A DNA stretch of 64,000 nt from positions 1,178,001-1,242,000 of the forward strand of contig JABMLP010000006.1 in assembly GCA_013176395.1 (NCBI GenBank). The letters run 5' to 3'. The DNA is from Venturia oleaginea. Its lineage: Eukaryota > Ascomycota > Dothideomycetes > Venturiales > Venturiaceae. The notes beneath the pieces are model-generated. The model searched no databases. It saw nothing but the letters and a program-made list of their open reading frames with translations, and was not told the DNA's origin. A program made the translations under genes and the position numbers. Below, piece after piece: positions 1 through 9,683 of this stretch; position 1 is the first letter of the stretch, and the number at the start of each line of letters is the position of its first letter.

Positions 1-1251
1 AATGACGATGAAGAGGAGTAATATTATGAGGAAGATTACAATGTTGCGTTGCATTTTTGAGGTGTGAGGTAGTTGTGTGAGGTTTGTGGGGCTGAATATT
101 TGGCGGGATGATGGACTCGAAAATTTGGGGTACCGAGACTTGTATCTTAAGGGATTCGAGAAGCGTTGGTTGCTTTTTGAGGTGGAGAGACTGATCTTCG
201 AATGCTCCTTGTATATCTTGAATCGTTCAAGGATGGGAGCGGCGGGGGTGATGAGTGGTTTTCTCCTCAACAACGTTGAAGGATAACTGTGGACGAACGT
301 TAGAATATGCCATCAACAAGACGTCCGAGAGGTTGTCTAGATACCTTTTGATCAACAATATTAAATCAATACAGAATATGATCAAGCAAGGCTGTACGTT
401 CAAAAGAAGGTAAACAGCCGAAGATCTGGCGATGATGAAGCTTCTGAGATATTCTGAAGCTTTGGAAGTTGTAGATGGTAGTCGAGACTGATTGGGACGA
501 GAATGTTGTGCAATAGTTTGTGAACAGCTGCAGGAGAAAGTTTTATTCTCCTCGTTAATGAGAAGGTTGGCAGAAAGGCTGAGTTCCTGCCATTTTTCGG
601 TCTCCCAGCCACGCGAAAAAGGGCGCTCGTGGGTCAGTGCGCGTCGTGGACCCACAGATCCCTGCCTGCCACCTCGGTTTCTCATTAATTCTTGGAACAC
701 CAACGACCACTTGGTAAGACACAACCACGAAAATTCATATGGATCTCCAAGGCAATGAGTAGATTTCTCAGTCCTTCCTTTGGCTTTCAAGGGATTTCTT
801 CGAAGATGCACATTACCAACAAGAACCACCTACTTGCATCGTGTTACATTCTTCGAATCCTCTTTAGAACCTCTGTACCTTCTTCGTTCGTGATCCGCAA
901 ACCGTGAATGACGCTACCTCCCTTGCGACAGGTACCAGACTTTGGCAACGCAGGTACCCTTCTAGCGTGAAAGCTTTGTGACCAACCCCCATATCCAGGT
1001 ACTACGCGGAAGCCAAGGGATTTGGCCATTCTACCCCAAGGTCGATTCTGCTTCTTAAGAAGTCCTCAGAACCTTTTCGTCAGAATTACTTACTCGCAAT
1101 TAGCATGGAGAAATTTGGATGTGGTATGACAGGCCCTAATTCTGCTGTGGTTGAAGACAGCTGAGACTGCGCCGAGCCTCGGGGATAATACCTATATTCT
1201 ATCATCTTCACTATCATCCTTGTCATATTTTATGCCTGTATGTCTTATCAA
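1..1251. other. Gene-poor stretch at window start
   Basis: I see no convincing gene here. Open frames on both strands are short and overlap each other, and none has a recognisable motif, good codon character or a splice context. The right end is the 3' flank of the methylthioadenosine phosphorylase gene, which reads leftward and stops at 1252. Confidence 0.5.
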
Positions 1252-2304
1252 TCAATCAAAGTATCCTTTTCCAAACATCCATTCGAGTTTAGCCACTGCG
1301 TCTGTGCTGCGTCCCTCGTTCGCGGTGGATACGCAGTATTTGCTCTGGTGCTCCAGGTGTAACGCCATGACTTGCTTGTCATGCTCTTCTTTACTCAATT
1401 CGTTCAGAACGCTGCCGACGAATCGTCGTGCGTTCTCGGCATTAGCTTTCATATTTGCCATAACCATTGCTACATTGACGTCCTCGCTCTCGTGCCAGCA
1501 GTCGTAGTCTGTGGACATGCAGATCATTTGGTATGCGATCTCAGCTTCGCGGGCGAGCTTTGCTTCTGGGAGAGCGGACATGTTGATAACGCTGCCGCCC
1601 CAGGTGCGGTAGAGGTTGGATTCGGCGCGAGTGGAGAATTGGGGTCCCTCTAAAGATAGTTGTCAGTTTGATTGTGCCTTTGAAATGAAGCATGATGAGC
1701 ATTTCATACCCATACAGACAACTGTTCCCCTGTCATGTAATCTCACTCCATCGCCTTCAAGACTGTGCCCACACTGCCTGACTACCTTCGCCAAACATTC
1801 GTCAAAAGGATCTCCGAAACCAACATGTCCCACCAACCCCCCCTCGAAGTATGTGAATGGCCGGATGCCCTTGGTACGATCAATAATCTGATCTGGGACG
1901 ACAAAATCTCTCGGCTTGATCTCTTCTTGTAAACTGCCAACGGCACTGAAGGCAATAATCGTCCTGACACCAATCTTCTTCAAGGCTGCGATGTTGGCCC
2001 TAGCTGGGACCTCGTGAGGCGCGAATTCGTGGTGGAGACCATGACGCGAGAGAAAGGCAATTGGGATTGGCTGGCCGGTGGTGGGTGAGGAATGGTGGAG
2101 AATAGAAATGGGAGAGGATGGATGACCCCAAGGAGTGTCTTGCTGGAGAGTCGCCACGAGATCGAAGCCGGGCAGGTGAGAGATACCAGTACCGCCAATG
2201 ACAGCAATTCTGACGGGACCTGTATGTTGGTCAGCTTGTTTTGTTTTGTTTGTGTTTCCAGCAAGGTGAATACCATTATATGTTTCTGCCACTTGAGCAG
2301 CCAT
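1252..2304 (-). CDS. MEU1: S-methyl-5'-thioadenosine phosphorylase (methionine salvage)
   Basis: This enzyme phosphorolyses 5'-methylthioadenosine to adenine and 5-methylthioribose-1-phosphate in the methionine salvage pathway; it is cytosolic and the family is usually trimeric. The proposed protein has 312 residues in three exons: 2304-2274, 2219-1710 and 1649-1252, with introns of 54 and 60 bp. Visible family motifs are the N-terminal IAVIGGTG phosphate loop, the FLSRHG and HEFAPHEVPARANIAALK stretch, FSAVGSLQEEI, EGPQFSTRAES straddling the second intron, WGGSVINMSALPEAKLA, and ATDYDCW-like STDYDCWHE. Intron 1 is inferred because its removal gives a compact ETYNGPVRIAVIGG start. It is 54 bp and free of stops, so the unspliced frame also reads through. 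The ATG at 2304 is chosen because it gives a normal N-terminus; an upstream in-frame ATG at 2379 would add 25 residues. Family assignment is very sure; intron 1 is less so. Confidence 0.93.
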
Positions 2305-3706
2305 TTTGAGGATTCGTGAAGCTATGGGGATGGCTCTAAAAGTCCGGATTTGTTGTTGTAGGATTCCGTAGAGGGGCATTCAGTCGCGCATGGAGGGGTC
2401 CAACGAAAACTTTTGAGGTGAGACGCGGCATTTCCCGAAATCGATCTTCTTTTTCTCGACCTTCACGCTTCTTCATCTCATCTGCATCATCGGCATTTCC
2501 CTTCCATATTAATTCTTCTACGCGACATATAAGTCTCATTGCAGAAAACAAACGCCAACCGAGGGCGACCACCAGAAAGAGTATCCCAAGACCGGGAATT
2601 ATCATGGCAGCTTTCACTAATCATCATCGTAATTGGCTGTTGACCACAGTCCTTTGGTACATTCAGATACATGTTGGCTGTCAGAAATAATCACATGTGC
2701 GTAAGGTCGATTATCAACCTCCATTTTCTCCAGGTACCATCTGATCCTGCGTCGCCGGAGCCCATTGGTTGGTGTCACCTTGTCTCTTTAGACAGACCCA
2801 GATGGCACTGGTCCATCTCGCCTTTTCGAACAGGTTCAGATTTTTAAATGTCTGGCATTCCTCTCTTCAAGGGCATGTCTTTTCGAAACGCCATTTTCTT
2901 TTCGAGGATCCAGGAGTCTCTTTGAAAGGACGTCTCTTATCCATGAAAAGGACGTCACGCCCTCGGGGTCTCATGCTTTCATTGGGCTAAGAAAGAGAAA
3001 GAAAAAGATCATAACATCGATTCTTAGCTGATTCTCAATCAGAATATCTGGCCAATACAAGTGAAAAGCCAACATTGAGTTTGCAGAGATTCTTCAAGCA
3101 ACCACCTGGCTCGTCAGCTCGCCAGAATCAATGCAATAGGAATGTAACAATGTGCGATCGTAGCATCTTCAGACCAAAGTTATACTACAATATAAACAAC
3201 AACGGCTGTTTTCATATACCGCTCCATACAAGAACATTGCATCACTATAAAAAACTACAGGTTAGTATTTTACCTCTCTTCCAAGCTATCTTCAGTAAAA
3301 CAACCATCACAGCTCTCGAATCCAGCGACAATACTCCTCCTACCTGTCACAGGCTATGGCCTAGATTGTGGTTCTCGGCTATGCCCTCAACCTTTGGAAA
3401 CTTCTGGAAGATTCCACAGCCCCACCACCTCTGATTATAAAACCATGTATTCTAGTCTTTCTCTCTTTTCTTCAAGTTTGTAATACTCGTAAATCAGGAT
3501 AGTCAATTGAAAAACATATCGACCACGCCTCTCACACTACCATGTTAAAAAATCTCCACTTAACTCCCAAACGACTGTCTAGAAACAGAAATAGCTTATA
3601 GGAGAGGTCTAAGTTGTACAGGAGGATATCTCTAATAAAGGTACTTATAATAGTTAGAGGATACCCTAGTTTAGCTTCAAATATCTATATTAGGTAGACT
3701 TCTACT
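2305..3706. other. Intergenic, no gene recognised
   Basis: This stretch holds the 5' flank of the phosphorylase gene. A minus-strand reading frame (start ATG near 2605) could encode a short peptide with one hydrophobic segment followed by a charged tail, but it has no independent support. From about 3500 the sequence becomes AT-rich and choppy (3590-3700), resembling mutated repeat sequence, and runs into the LTR-like fragment. Confidence 0.4.
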
Positions 3707-3962
3707 TGTCACGGGGCGAGTTCGGGTATCGGGAGGAAGGAGCAGCAGCAGGAACAGGTATCATTCAACAGGCTATATACGAACTGGCAGGCAAACCAAC
3801 AGGCAGGTTTGACGACAGGACGTAGCTCAAAGAGCTACGAATTGGTTGAAGCACACGTAGGCTTTAAAACCTTTCCTTGGCAGAACTACGGTTCTGCCTT
3901 GATCACGTGCCGTGGGGCCACCCCAACGGCGAGAAGGACTTGTCCGCGGTCGTACCGTGACA
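3707..3962 (-). mobile_element. Solo LTR-like retrotransposon fragment
   Basis: The 256-bp block begins TGTCACGGGG and ends CCGTGACA, so it has the TG...CA ends and short inverted termini (TGTCACGG / CCGTGACA) typical of LTRs. Internally it has a GC-rich half, unlike the AT-rich flanks, and in minus orientation a TATATA-type box before the last third. The strand is a guess from that box. I find no gag or pol nearby, no second copy in this window and no clean 5-bp target duplication (CTACT on one side, GTATA on the other). It is therefore an old solo LTR or a fragment. Confidence 0.45.
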
Positions 3963-4529
3963 GTATATATATATCTCCCCACCTTTCTCTAATTTCCCGC
4001 GCATAGACCCGATGTAACGCCTCATCGCTATCATCGTAAAATTATCGGGAACCCCAGTACTGGAGCTATTCGGTTAGGAGGAGCTGGAGAGGGAATAAGA
4101 GTAGGTAAGAAACCTAAAGGGTGGAGATAAGGTGGGACGGGGATAATAACTAGTTAACTACGGATAGGCGATAGGCGATAAGGAATAGATCTAGATTTTT
4201 AATCAAGGGTACTAAGGGAGATGTAGATTTGGAAATAACAGGGACGTCTTTATAATATCATTATCTTCTAGTCTTTTTTTCTTTCTTTCTTTTTTGATGC
4301 GGTCTGAAGGAAGACAGGATTGAAGAAACACTTTATTATCATTGTGTTTATCCCGTTGTTGTAGGGTTTGCTCCTCCATTCTTATTCTTGTTTACTTTGG
4401 CGTTGTTCTATCCCGAATCTCTATTATCCAACCCTCACTGATTTCCAAAAACCTCCTGCGTCAAAACCCTCTCCACCCGCTCCACAATCCCAATCTCCCC
4501 CATCCACAACTCCCATCCATCATCATTCT
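3963..4529. other. AT-rich flank of LTR-like block, no gene
   Basis: The sequence starts with a short (TA)n run and continues as purine-rich, stop-dense DNA with small repeats (GGATAGGCGATAGGCGATAAGG near 4160-4185) and a T-rich tract near 4266-4292. It looks like decayed repeat sequence. The last part is the 3' flank of the small secreted protein gene. Confidence 0.35.
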
Positions 4530-4895
4530 CTACCAAGGCCTCACAGGCGGGGCCTGCAATACCGTATCCCCGCCCGGAGTCGAAATAACAGCACCAAGTC
4601 CGTTCGCAGCATATGTCCCATCAGGTCCGTTGTGGTATGTTCTATTCTCATCAGTCAGCGCTTATTTACTTGCTACCCGATCGATATCTCAGACCGTTGG
4701 ATTAACAATGGAGAAAGGGAGCATTGGAATCGAGGAGAGGAGATGGAGAAGGACGTACCCGAGTGGTCCAACAGCAGTGACGCCGCCAGGTCCGGTTTCA
4801 ATGTATGGTCCAGCTCCAAATTGGGGGACGGGAAGAGCGGTGTTTGGGGCGATGAAGACGGTAAGGGCGGTGAGGAGGAGGGTTGTTGGATGCAT
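4530..4895 (-). CDS. Tiny secreted protein, GPLG-TYHNGPDG family (member A)
   Basis: The predicted precursor has 82 residues from two exons (4895-4759 and 4641-4530; intron 117 bp). Residues 1-20 form a signal peptide (MHPTTLLLTALTVFIAPNTA, cleavage probably near ALP). The mature part is about 60 residues, rich in Gly and Pro, without Cys. The intron splits the third base of a Gly codon, inside GPLG^TYHNGPDGTY. The second exon gives a clean 36-residue end before TAG, which supports the splice. The gene at 55499-56136 has the same layout: signal peptide, Pro-rich linker, the intron in the same phase at the same Gly, and the same motif GPLG-T(Y/F)H-x-GPDG-x-Y. I recognise no named family. A small apoplastic or cell-wall protein is an inference. 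The start ATG is preceded by a pyrimidine-poor, A-rich leader. Confidence 0.68.
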
Positions 4896-6921
4896 TTTGG
4901 TGGTGGTGGTGAGTGAGTTGATGATTAAAAAGTATGGTATGGTATTGGTTATATCGAAAGACCTTTGATGTAGAATGGATTTGTTGCGATGAATTGATGT
5001 TGCCGAGTACAACAGAAAGCGCGTCGCAGCTTGCTATTAGTACCTCTCCATGAACCTCCCGTCCCCATCCCCATCCCAAGACAAAAACGGGCGATGAATC
5101 AGGACCGAGATCATGTCGCAAGGTTCGCCATCAATTTACGTCGTATATCGAGTCTCCACAGTTGGACGCCTAACCGCCTAACGGCCTTAACCTTTTGGTC
5201 TTGGCAGCCCAAGCCACGACGAGCTGCAGATCCACTCACAAGTAAATTGCTCCAAATCAATTCCCACCTTAAATTTCAAGGAATCGGAGAGAAAAAACAT
5301 TGAGTGACTGAGATGGCCGGGACGAGACTGCGCAGATCTTGATGGCAATCAGCTAGGGCTGAGATATGCACTGCCTCAACTTTCTGAATGGAGGGTATGT
5401 ACTTTGTTGGATCTAGGAATAAAAAGGGCCTGATCTGGGGTTGTCTGAGGTCGAGATATTGTTCAATCAGCTCGCGCCGGGATTTGCACTGCCTCAACTT
5501 TCTTGAGGGAGGTACATACTGTGTTCAATCCAGGAAGAAAAGGGCCTAATCTGGGGTTGTCTAAAGTCTAGAAATTATTCTCGACATTAACTTCATCTGG
5601 GGTATTATCGCCTACTACTACTTGTGCATCTGCTCGCGGAATGGAAAAGATCATGGCGGATCCCTTATTTTTTTGGTCTGTGGTATTTTAGCATTGCATG
5701 AGTGGGGACGCTCATGTAAATCCTGTGGCCGTGCTGCTCGTGGAGCGCGTCTATTGCGCTTTGGATCGGATTCCGGCGGCTCCGAGGTCGAAAACAACCT
5801 CAGGAATGACAGGAACGGCATAGAAAGACTCCCTGCTCAGCCCTTCAGGCGTCCACACCATCGGAAGCTAAATCCTCCAACTCAATATCGATATCGATAA
5901 ATTTCTGGCAAGTTGATATCGTAAGATTGCCTGAGACCTTAATTTTCGAGGTCAACGAGGACAATATGGAAGTCCAAACTGACTTACTTTTTAAGCGGCT
6001 AAGATAGCCAAGCACGAGATCACCTCTTTAAAGCATATCCCTTCACTTCGATCCCTAGGTTATGTTCCTGTTCTGTGATATTAAATCGCTGGATTTGAGT
6101 GACAGCTAATCAAAATCGTAAGGAAATCCTGCGAGACCCTGATCTGCGGCTGTCTTTGCTCTGAACTTGCGTTTGTCCTCATCAACCTCGAAGGCACAAC
6201 ACACAATCAACGTATGGCTGGACATGTGCTCTAGAGTTCGTCTCGCCATCTACCTTATCGACAGGCTAAAGAGTTGAAGGCGCCAGAATTGGAAGGCATG
6301 CTTGTTTACCACACGATCCAAATCCTTCTCAATGGCGGCCTTCGTGCTTTCCTTGGTCCAGGTTTCCATAGATAGAAGCAAGGAGGCGGAAGAGGTACTG
6401 CAAGAGAGCCAGGTTGTGGCTAATTACCACTGACAAGATTGATCGTGCTTCAATCTGGAAATCACAATCTCGCTTGCGGCTGTCGTAAAAGGTCCTGTCC
6501 TTTGTCAATTACTTTTCGTGCCACGTTGAAGGCGTCTTAGTTTCGAAGGTGTTCGCAATGTGCTAGATTATGAGAGAAGAACTTGTTTCACGATCATGGT
6601 TGCTCCTTCTTGCTCCGTCCGCAAGACCTTTAATTTGCGCCCCTATCGCTATGGAATAGATGCTCCATTTTGAAGTCAAAGTCCCTCATTCCGAGATCGA
6701 TTTCGACAAGTTTCTGGCAATTCTGAAACAGAATGTCACCAAAGAATTGTCGATCGTTCTATGATGTGACGTTCTCAACAGAGCTGTGTTGACGGAAGCG
6801 CAGTGTACAGCGCTCCTGCCTGCCCGACATCTGCTTATCATGTTTACTTGCACATCCTATATGCCTCCCTTTCCCACTAACTCGCAAGAATGAACAAACC
6901 TGTCGCAATGGCGAAGAAATC
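4896..6921. other. Gene-poor stretch with a tandem duplication
   Basis: No complete gene was found. A 118-bp tandem duplication lies at 5347-5582. Between 5880 and 6760 several short stretches on either strand look like former coding sequence, for example a frame at 6670-6750 reading EIDFDKFLAILKQNVTKEL. All are broken by stops and do not connect, so a decayed gene is possible. Confidence 0.4.
5347..5582. repeat. 118-bp tandem duplication, diverged
   Basis: Two head-to-tail copies start with AATCAGCT at 5347 and 5465. Both contain GCACTGCCTCAACTTTCT and GATCTGGGGTTGTCT-like segments at matching offsets, with scattered substitutions and small indels. The copies are clearly related but not recent. 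Confidence 0.8.
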
Positions 6922-7983
6922 ATGACAGACACCGAGTGGAATAAGAGAATCACCAGAGGACGACTCCTAATTCGCGACTTCACCCTCCCCATCGAAGAAG
7001 TCAAGCAATCCAAGTGGACGCACTGGAAGTCTTTGGCAGAATGGGGCTATATCGAGTGGGACGTAGTCAATGAGAAGAGAAGAAAGGACAGCCTAAAGCC
7101 CGAACTAGACGCCGTTGACGTGGAATGCCGCATCATACAGCAAGACGTTGCCAACTTTTTCAAAGAGCAGGGATATGCAGAGACCGATATTCAGAAGGCA
7201 CCGTGGCACTTCAGGACGATTGAACATACTGGTGGTACGATGACTGGTGCATATACGTCGCCTGATGACGAGACCAAGCAACTGAAGGTAGGTGGACCAT
7301 TCGTTCACTTGAAGGTGCCGTAGTGCTAACAGTGCGGCAGGGAACGAATGCCAATTACCAGTACCTGATGCAATTCGAGGACTCAGCAACCGCCTGCATT
7401 ATCGTCAAAGATATGTGGTCTGCGAGGCATAAAGGATCCCGCCTAGGCATGGATATCAAGGACGATACATTGTTTCCCAAGCTGGAGTACTGCTCGGACA
7501 TTGCAGCTTTGCAATGGTATCACACCATGGGTGGTGAGTCATCTATCCATCTCTGAACAACCTACGGTGAAGGTGACGTCGCGTATAGGACCTGTGGATG
7601 GTATCAAAGTCAACGTGATGAGCCCAAAGTATTTCGTCATGCACTCCATCGCCCATGGCTCAACAAACACCAGGATCCTCATGGATCGCGCATACAAAGC
7701 CTGTGGAGAAAAGGTGCCAGTGAAGTCACTTGAAAGGGACTCAGAGCATCTTGCCCCCTGGCCAGGAATCAGTCTCGCCCTAGGCGACGACAGCGCCTGC
7801 AACGAGGCATTCCTAGCTCTTCTGGGTAGCAAGCATGGAGCAGGTCCAGCTCGTATGCTTACCCAACATAAGGCATGGTTTGGACAGAAGAAGATTAGCA
7901 AGATCAAGATGTGGACTGACGAGGAGTGTGCTTACAACTTGTTATTTGAAGTTGAGGCTGTGGACGGAGGGAAGAAGGCTTGA
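6922..7983 (+). CDS. Unrecognised fungal protein, three exons
   Basis: Exons 6922-7287, 7341-7533 and 7589-7983 join in frame to 317 residues; introns are 53 and 55 bp with GTAGGT/CAG and GTGAGT/TAG borders. I do not recognise the family. The protein is soluble-looking: no signal peptide, no membrane segment, Trp-rich in the first third (WNK, WTHW, WGYIEW). It has a central acidic Q-F-E-D segment and a C-terminal half with Gly-rich turns (GSKHGAGPARML). A helical middle region with a Cys near residue 76 shows no metal-binding pattern. The gene stands alone between two gene-poor stretches. Short related DNA motifs (GATAAGTTTCTGG-like) lie upstream at 5896 and 6705 and just after the stop at 8018, suggesting that part of this neighbourhood was once duplicated. 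The exon model is well supported by phase; function is unknown. Confidence 0.72.
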
Positions 7984-9136
7984 ATTAGCACAGTACTCTT
8001 AGATGAGCATGGACAGCGATAAGTTTCTGGTAATTCTGAATACGTTTCTTTCCACAGGTTTAGCGATAGGGATCTTGGTCTGCGAGTGTTGCATTGACGG
8101 TTGGCAGGTAAAGTGTCTGGATGCTGTTGCTCGCATCACTGGGGAACAGTGAGGTTGTTTGTCTCAGTTGAGTTTGGATCGAGATGGAGATACATGCCAG
8201 TGCTCAACCTTAGTAAGCGACGTCGCCAAGCACGAAGCGCCAGAAACAGAAGCCCCGCACGCCCCGCAGATCGACGCCGAGGAAAATCATTGTTCCGGCT
8301 TCTAAATGGACCAATTTGAGATCACTATTAATAAATCCTTGCCAATATTGTTCTAGGATTTCCAGTAATACACCAGTATTCATTTCGACTCGGGCACTAA
8401 TCATTAAGTCTTCAGGGTGTTTTGGAGGGCCCGTGAGTTGCCAGCTTTCCTACTATTGAAGGCGATTGAAATAGCACCAAGCCCGAAAGGCGCGCAGCAC
8501 TAAGGTTAGCATACAACCAAGATAAGGGAATTGTTCATGTCATTTGAATTCAATCAAGCTACCGACAAGAGCACGCCCCTCCCATTGGATATATCCAGAT
8601 TGCCCCGGCAACACAAAATAACTCCAACGCATCCATCTCCGCATAAAACAACAGAGCATGATCACACATGTGTGAATCAGCCAAAGGGGTATCACCAAGC
8701 TCGTCAGCGTCTGGCGCAGCTTTCAAGGAAATAGTAGAAACTCGCAAAACAATAAGCACACAAGTACAAAGCGCATGCGCCCAAAATGGGTAGAGGGTGG
8801 GTAAATGGAGGGCTTGACAGAAAGCGCGTGTCGTTGCTCCATGAGGGCATTAAGAGCGTGCTGGGAGTATCGAACTGAAGTGAAGGGCGTAAAATTGGGT
8901 TATTACAAGGAGTGACTATGGTGAGTTTTTCCCAGATGCAAAAACAAGACATCGAGCTATTGAGCACCAGCAATGCAGGTCGTGAAATACGTGAAAATGG
9001 AGGATCATCCAGACGTTCTTCGTCCTCAGTGAAGATGATGTTCGTCGTGGCGTGTGGAAATTGTTGTGTGGTGAGTCTTTCGAAGACGTCGAACGTAATG
9101 ATAGTGGCTTCCATCGCGCGCACTTGTTCAGTCTCG
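7984..9136. other. Intergenic, no gene recognised
   Basis: I see no supported gene. The motif GATAAGTTTCTGGTAATTCTGAA at 8018-8040 resembles one at 6705-6727. The right end is the 3' flank of the small GPI-type gene on the minus strand. Confidence 0.4.
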
Positions 9137-9457
9137 CTAGAGCAAGAAGAAAGTTGCGACACCGGCCAATGCAACGAGAGCGACATTGATGGGATTCTCG
9201 GCGGCGCCATTAGATGCGATGATGCCGGACGAAGAGGTTGGTGTCATCTTTGCGGTCTGAACGGCGGTTGCATTGGCGGTGACATACGGCATACCAGTAC
9301 CGACTGAGGCGTGGGTGGAGGTGACTGTTGCGACGCGCTGGACAGTGCGGGTATTTGTGATTGTCAGGACAGGGCCGGGTAGTGCTGGCGCATCGCCGTA
9401 CTCTTGAGCCGAGGCAACAGCAGCGGTTGCGAGGAGGATGAGGTTTGAGAAGTGCAT
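9137..9457 (-). CDS. Small secreted, probably GPI-anchored surface protein
   Basis: This single-exon gene encodes 106 residues. Residues 1-18 are a signal peptide (MHFSNLILLATAAVASAQ). The middle is rich in Thr, Val and Ala with many potential O-glycosylation sites and no Cys. The last 17 residues are hydrophobic (NVALVALAGVATFFLL end) and are preceded by a small-residue stretch (SNGAAEN), which fits a GPI attachment signal; a plain membrane tail is the alternative. Many ascomycetes carry such short Thr/Ser-rich wall proteins, but I cannot name a family. The 5' flank holds two minisatellites (9481-9538 and 9627-9683). No introns are needed. Confidence 0.72.
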   Translation of the reverse strand: MHFSNLILLATAAVASAQEYGDAPALPGPVLTITNTRTVQRVATVTSTHASVGTGMPYVTANATAVQTAKMTPTSSSGIIASNGAAENPINVALVALAGVATFFLL

Positions 9458-9480
9458 TGTGATATGATATTGCTGGACGC

Positions 9481-9538
9481 GAATGATTGTGTGTTTGTTC
9501 GTCGGATGCGAATGATTGTGTGTATGTTCGTCGGATAC
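9481..9538. repeat. 29-bp minisatellite, two copies
   Basis: Copies at 9481-9509 and 9510-9538 begin GAATGATTGTGTGT and end GTTCGTCGGAT(G/A)C; they differ at two positions. They lie 24 bp upstream of the start codon of the small GPI-type gene, so they fall in its promoter or 5' leader. Confidence 0.85.
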
Positions 9539-9626
9539 GATCTGAGTAGGCGGGTGATATGGCGGTTGTGATGATCTGATATGGTAGTGATGAGGATGGT
9601 TGCTTCGAGGTCAAGGAGCGAGTGTG

Positions 9627-9683
9627 GGTAACGAGTGTATGATTCGGTAACGAGTGTATGATTCGGTAACGAGTGTATGATTC
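9627..9683. repeat. 19-bp minisatellite, three copies
   Basis: Three identical copies of GGTAACGAGTGTATGATTC run from 9627 to 9683, followed by a partial copy (GGTAACGA). Perfect identity suggests recent slippage. Confidence 0.9.

Noticed and set aside
227..829. 200-codon minus-strand frame near the window start
   Set aside because: It overlaps several similar frames in other phases, has no motif and no splice context, and reads as random sequence.
2336..2605. Short minus-strand frame with one hydrophobic segment
   Set aside because: It overlaps the 5' flank of the phosphorylase gene; a single hydrophobic stretch and charged tail are not enough to call a gene.
4342..4968. Long plus-strand frame across the small secreted protein A
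   Set aside because: It is the opposite-strand shadow of the two-exon secreted gene; its translation lacks any pattern.
5347..5582. CRISPR-like array or phage attachment site
   Set aside because: There are only two long adjacent copies without spacers, in a fungal genome; it is a tandem duplication.
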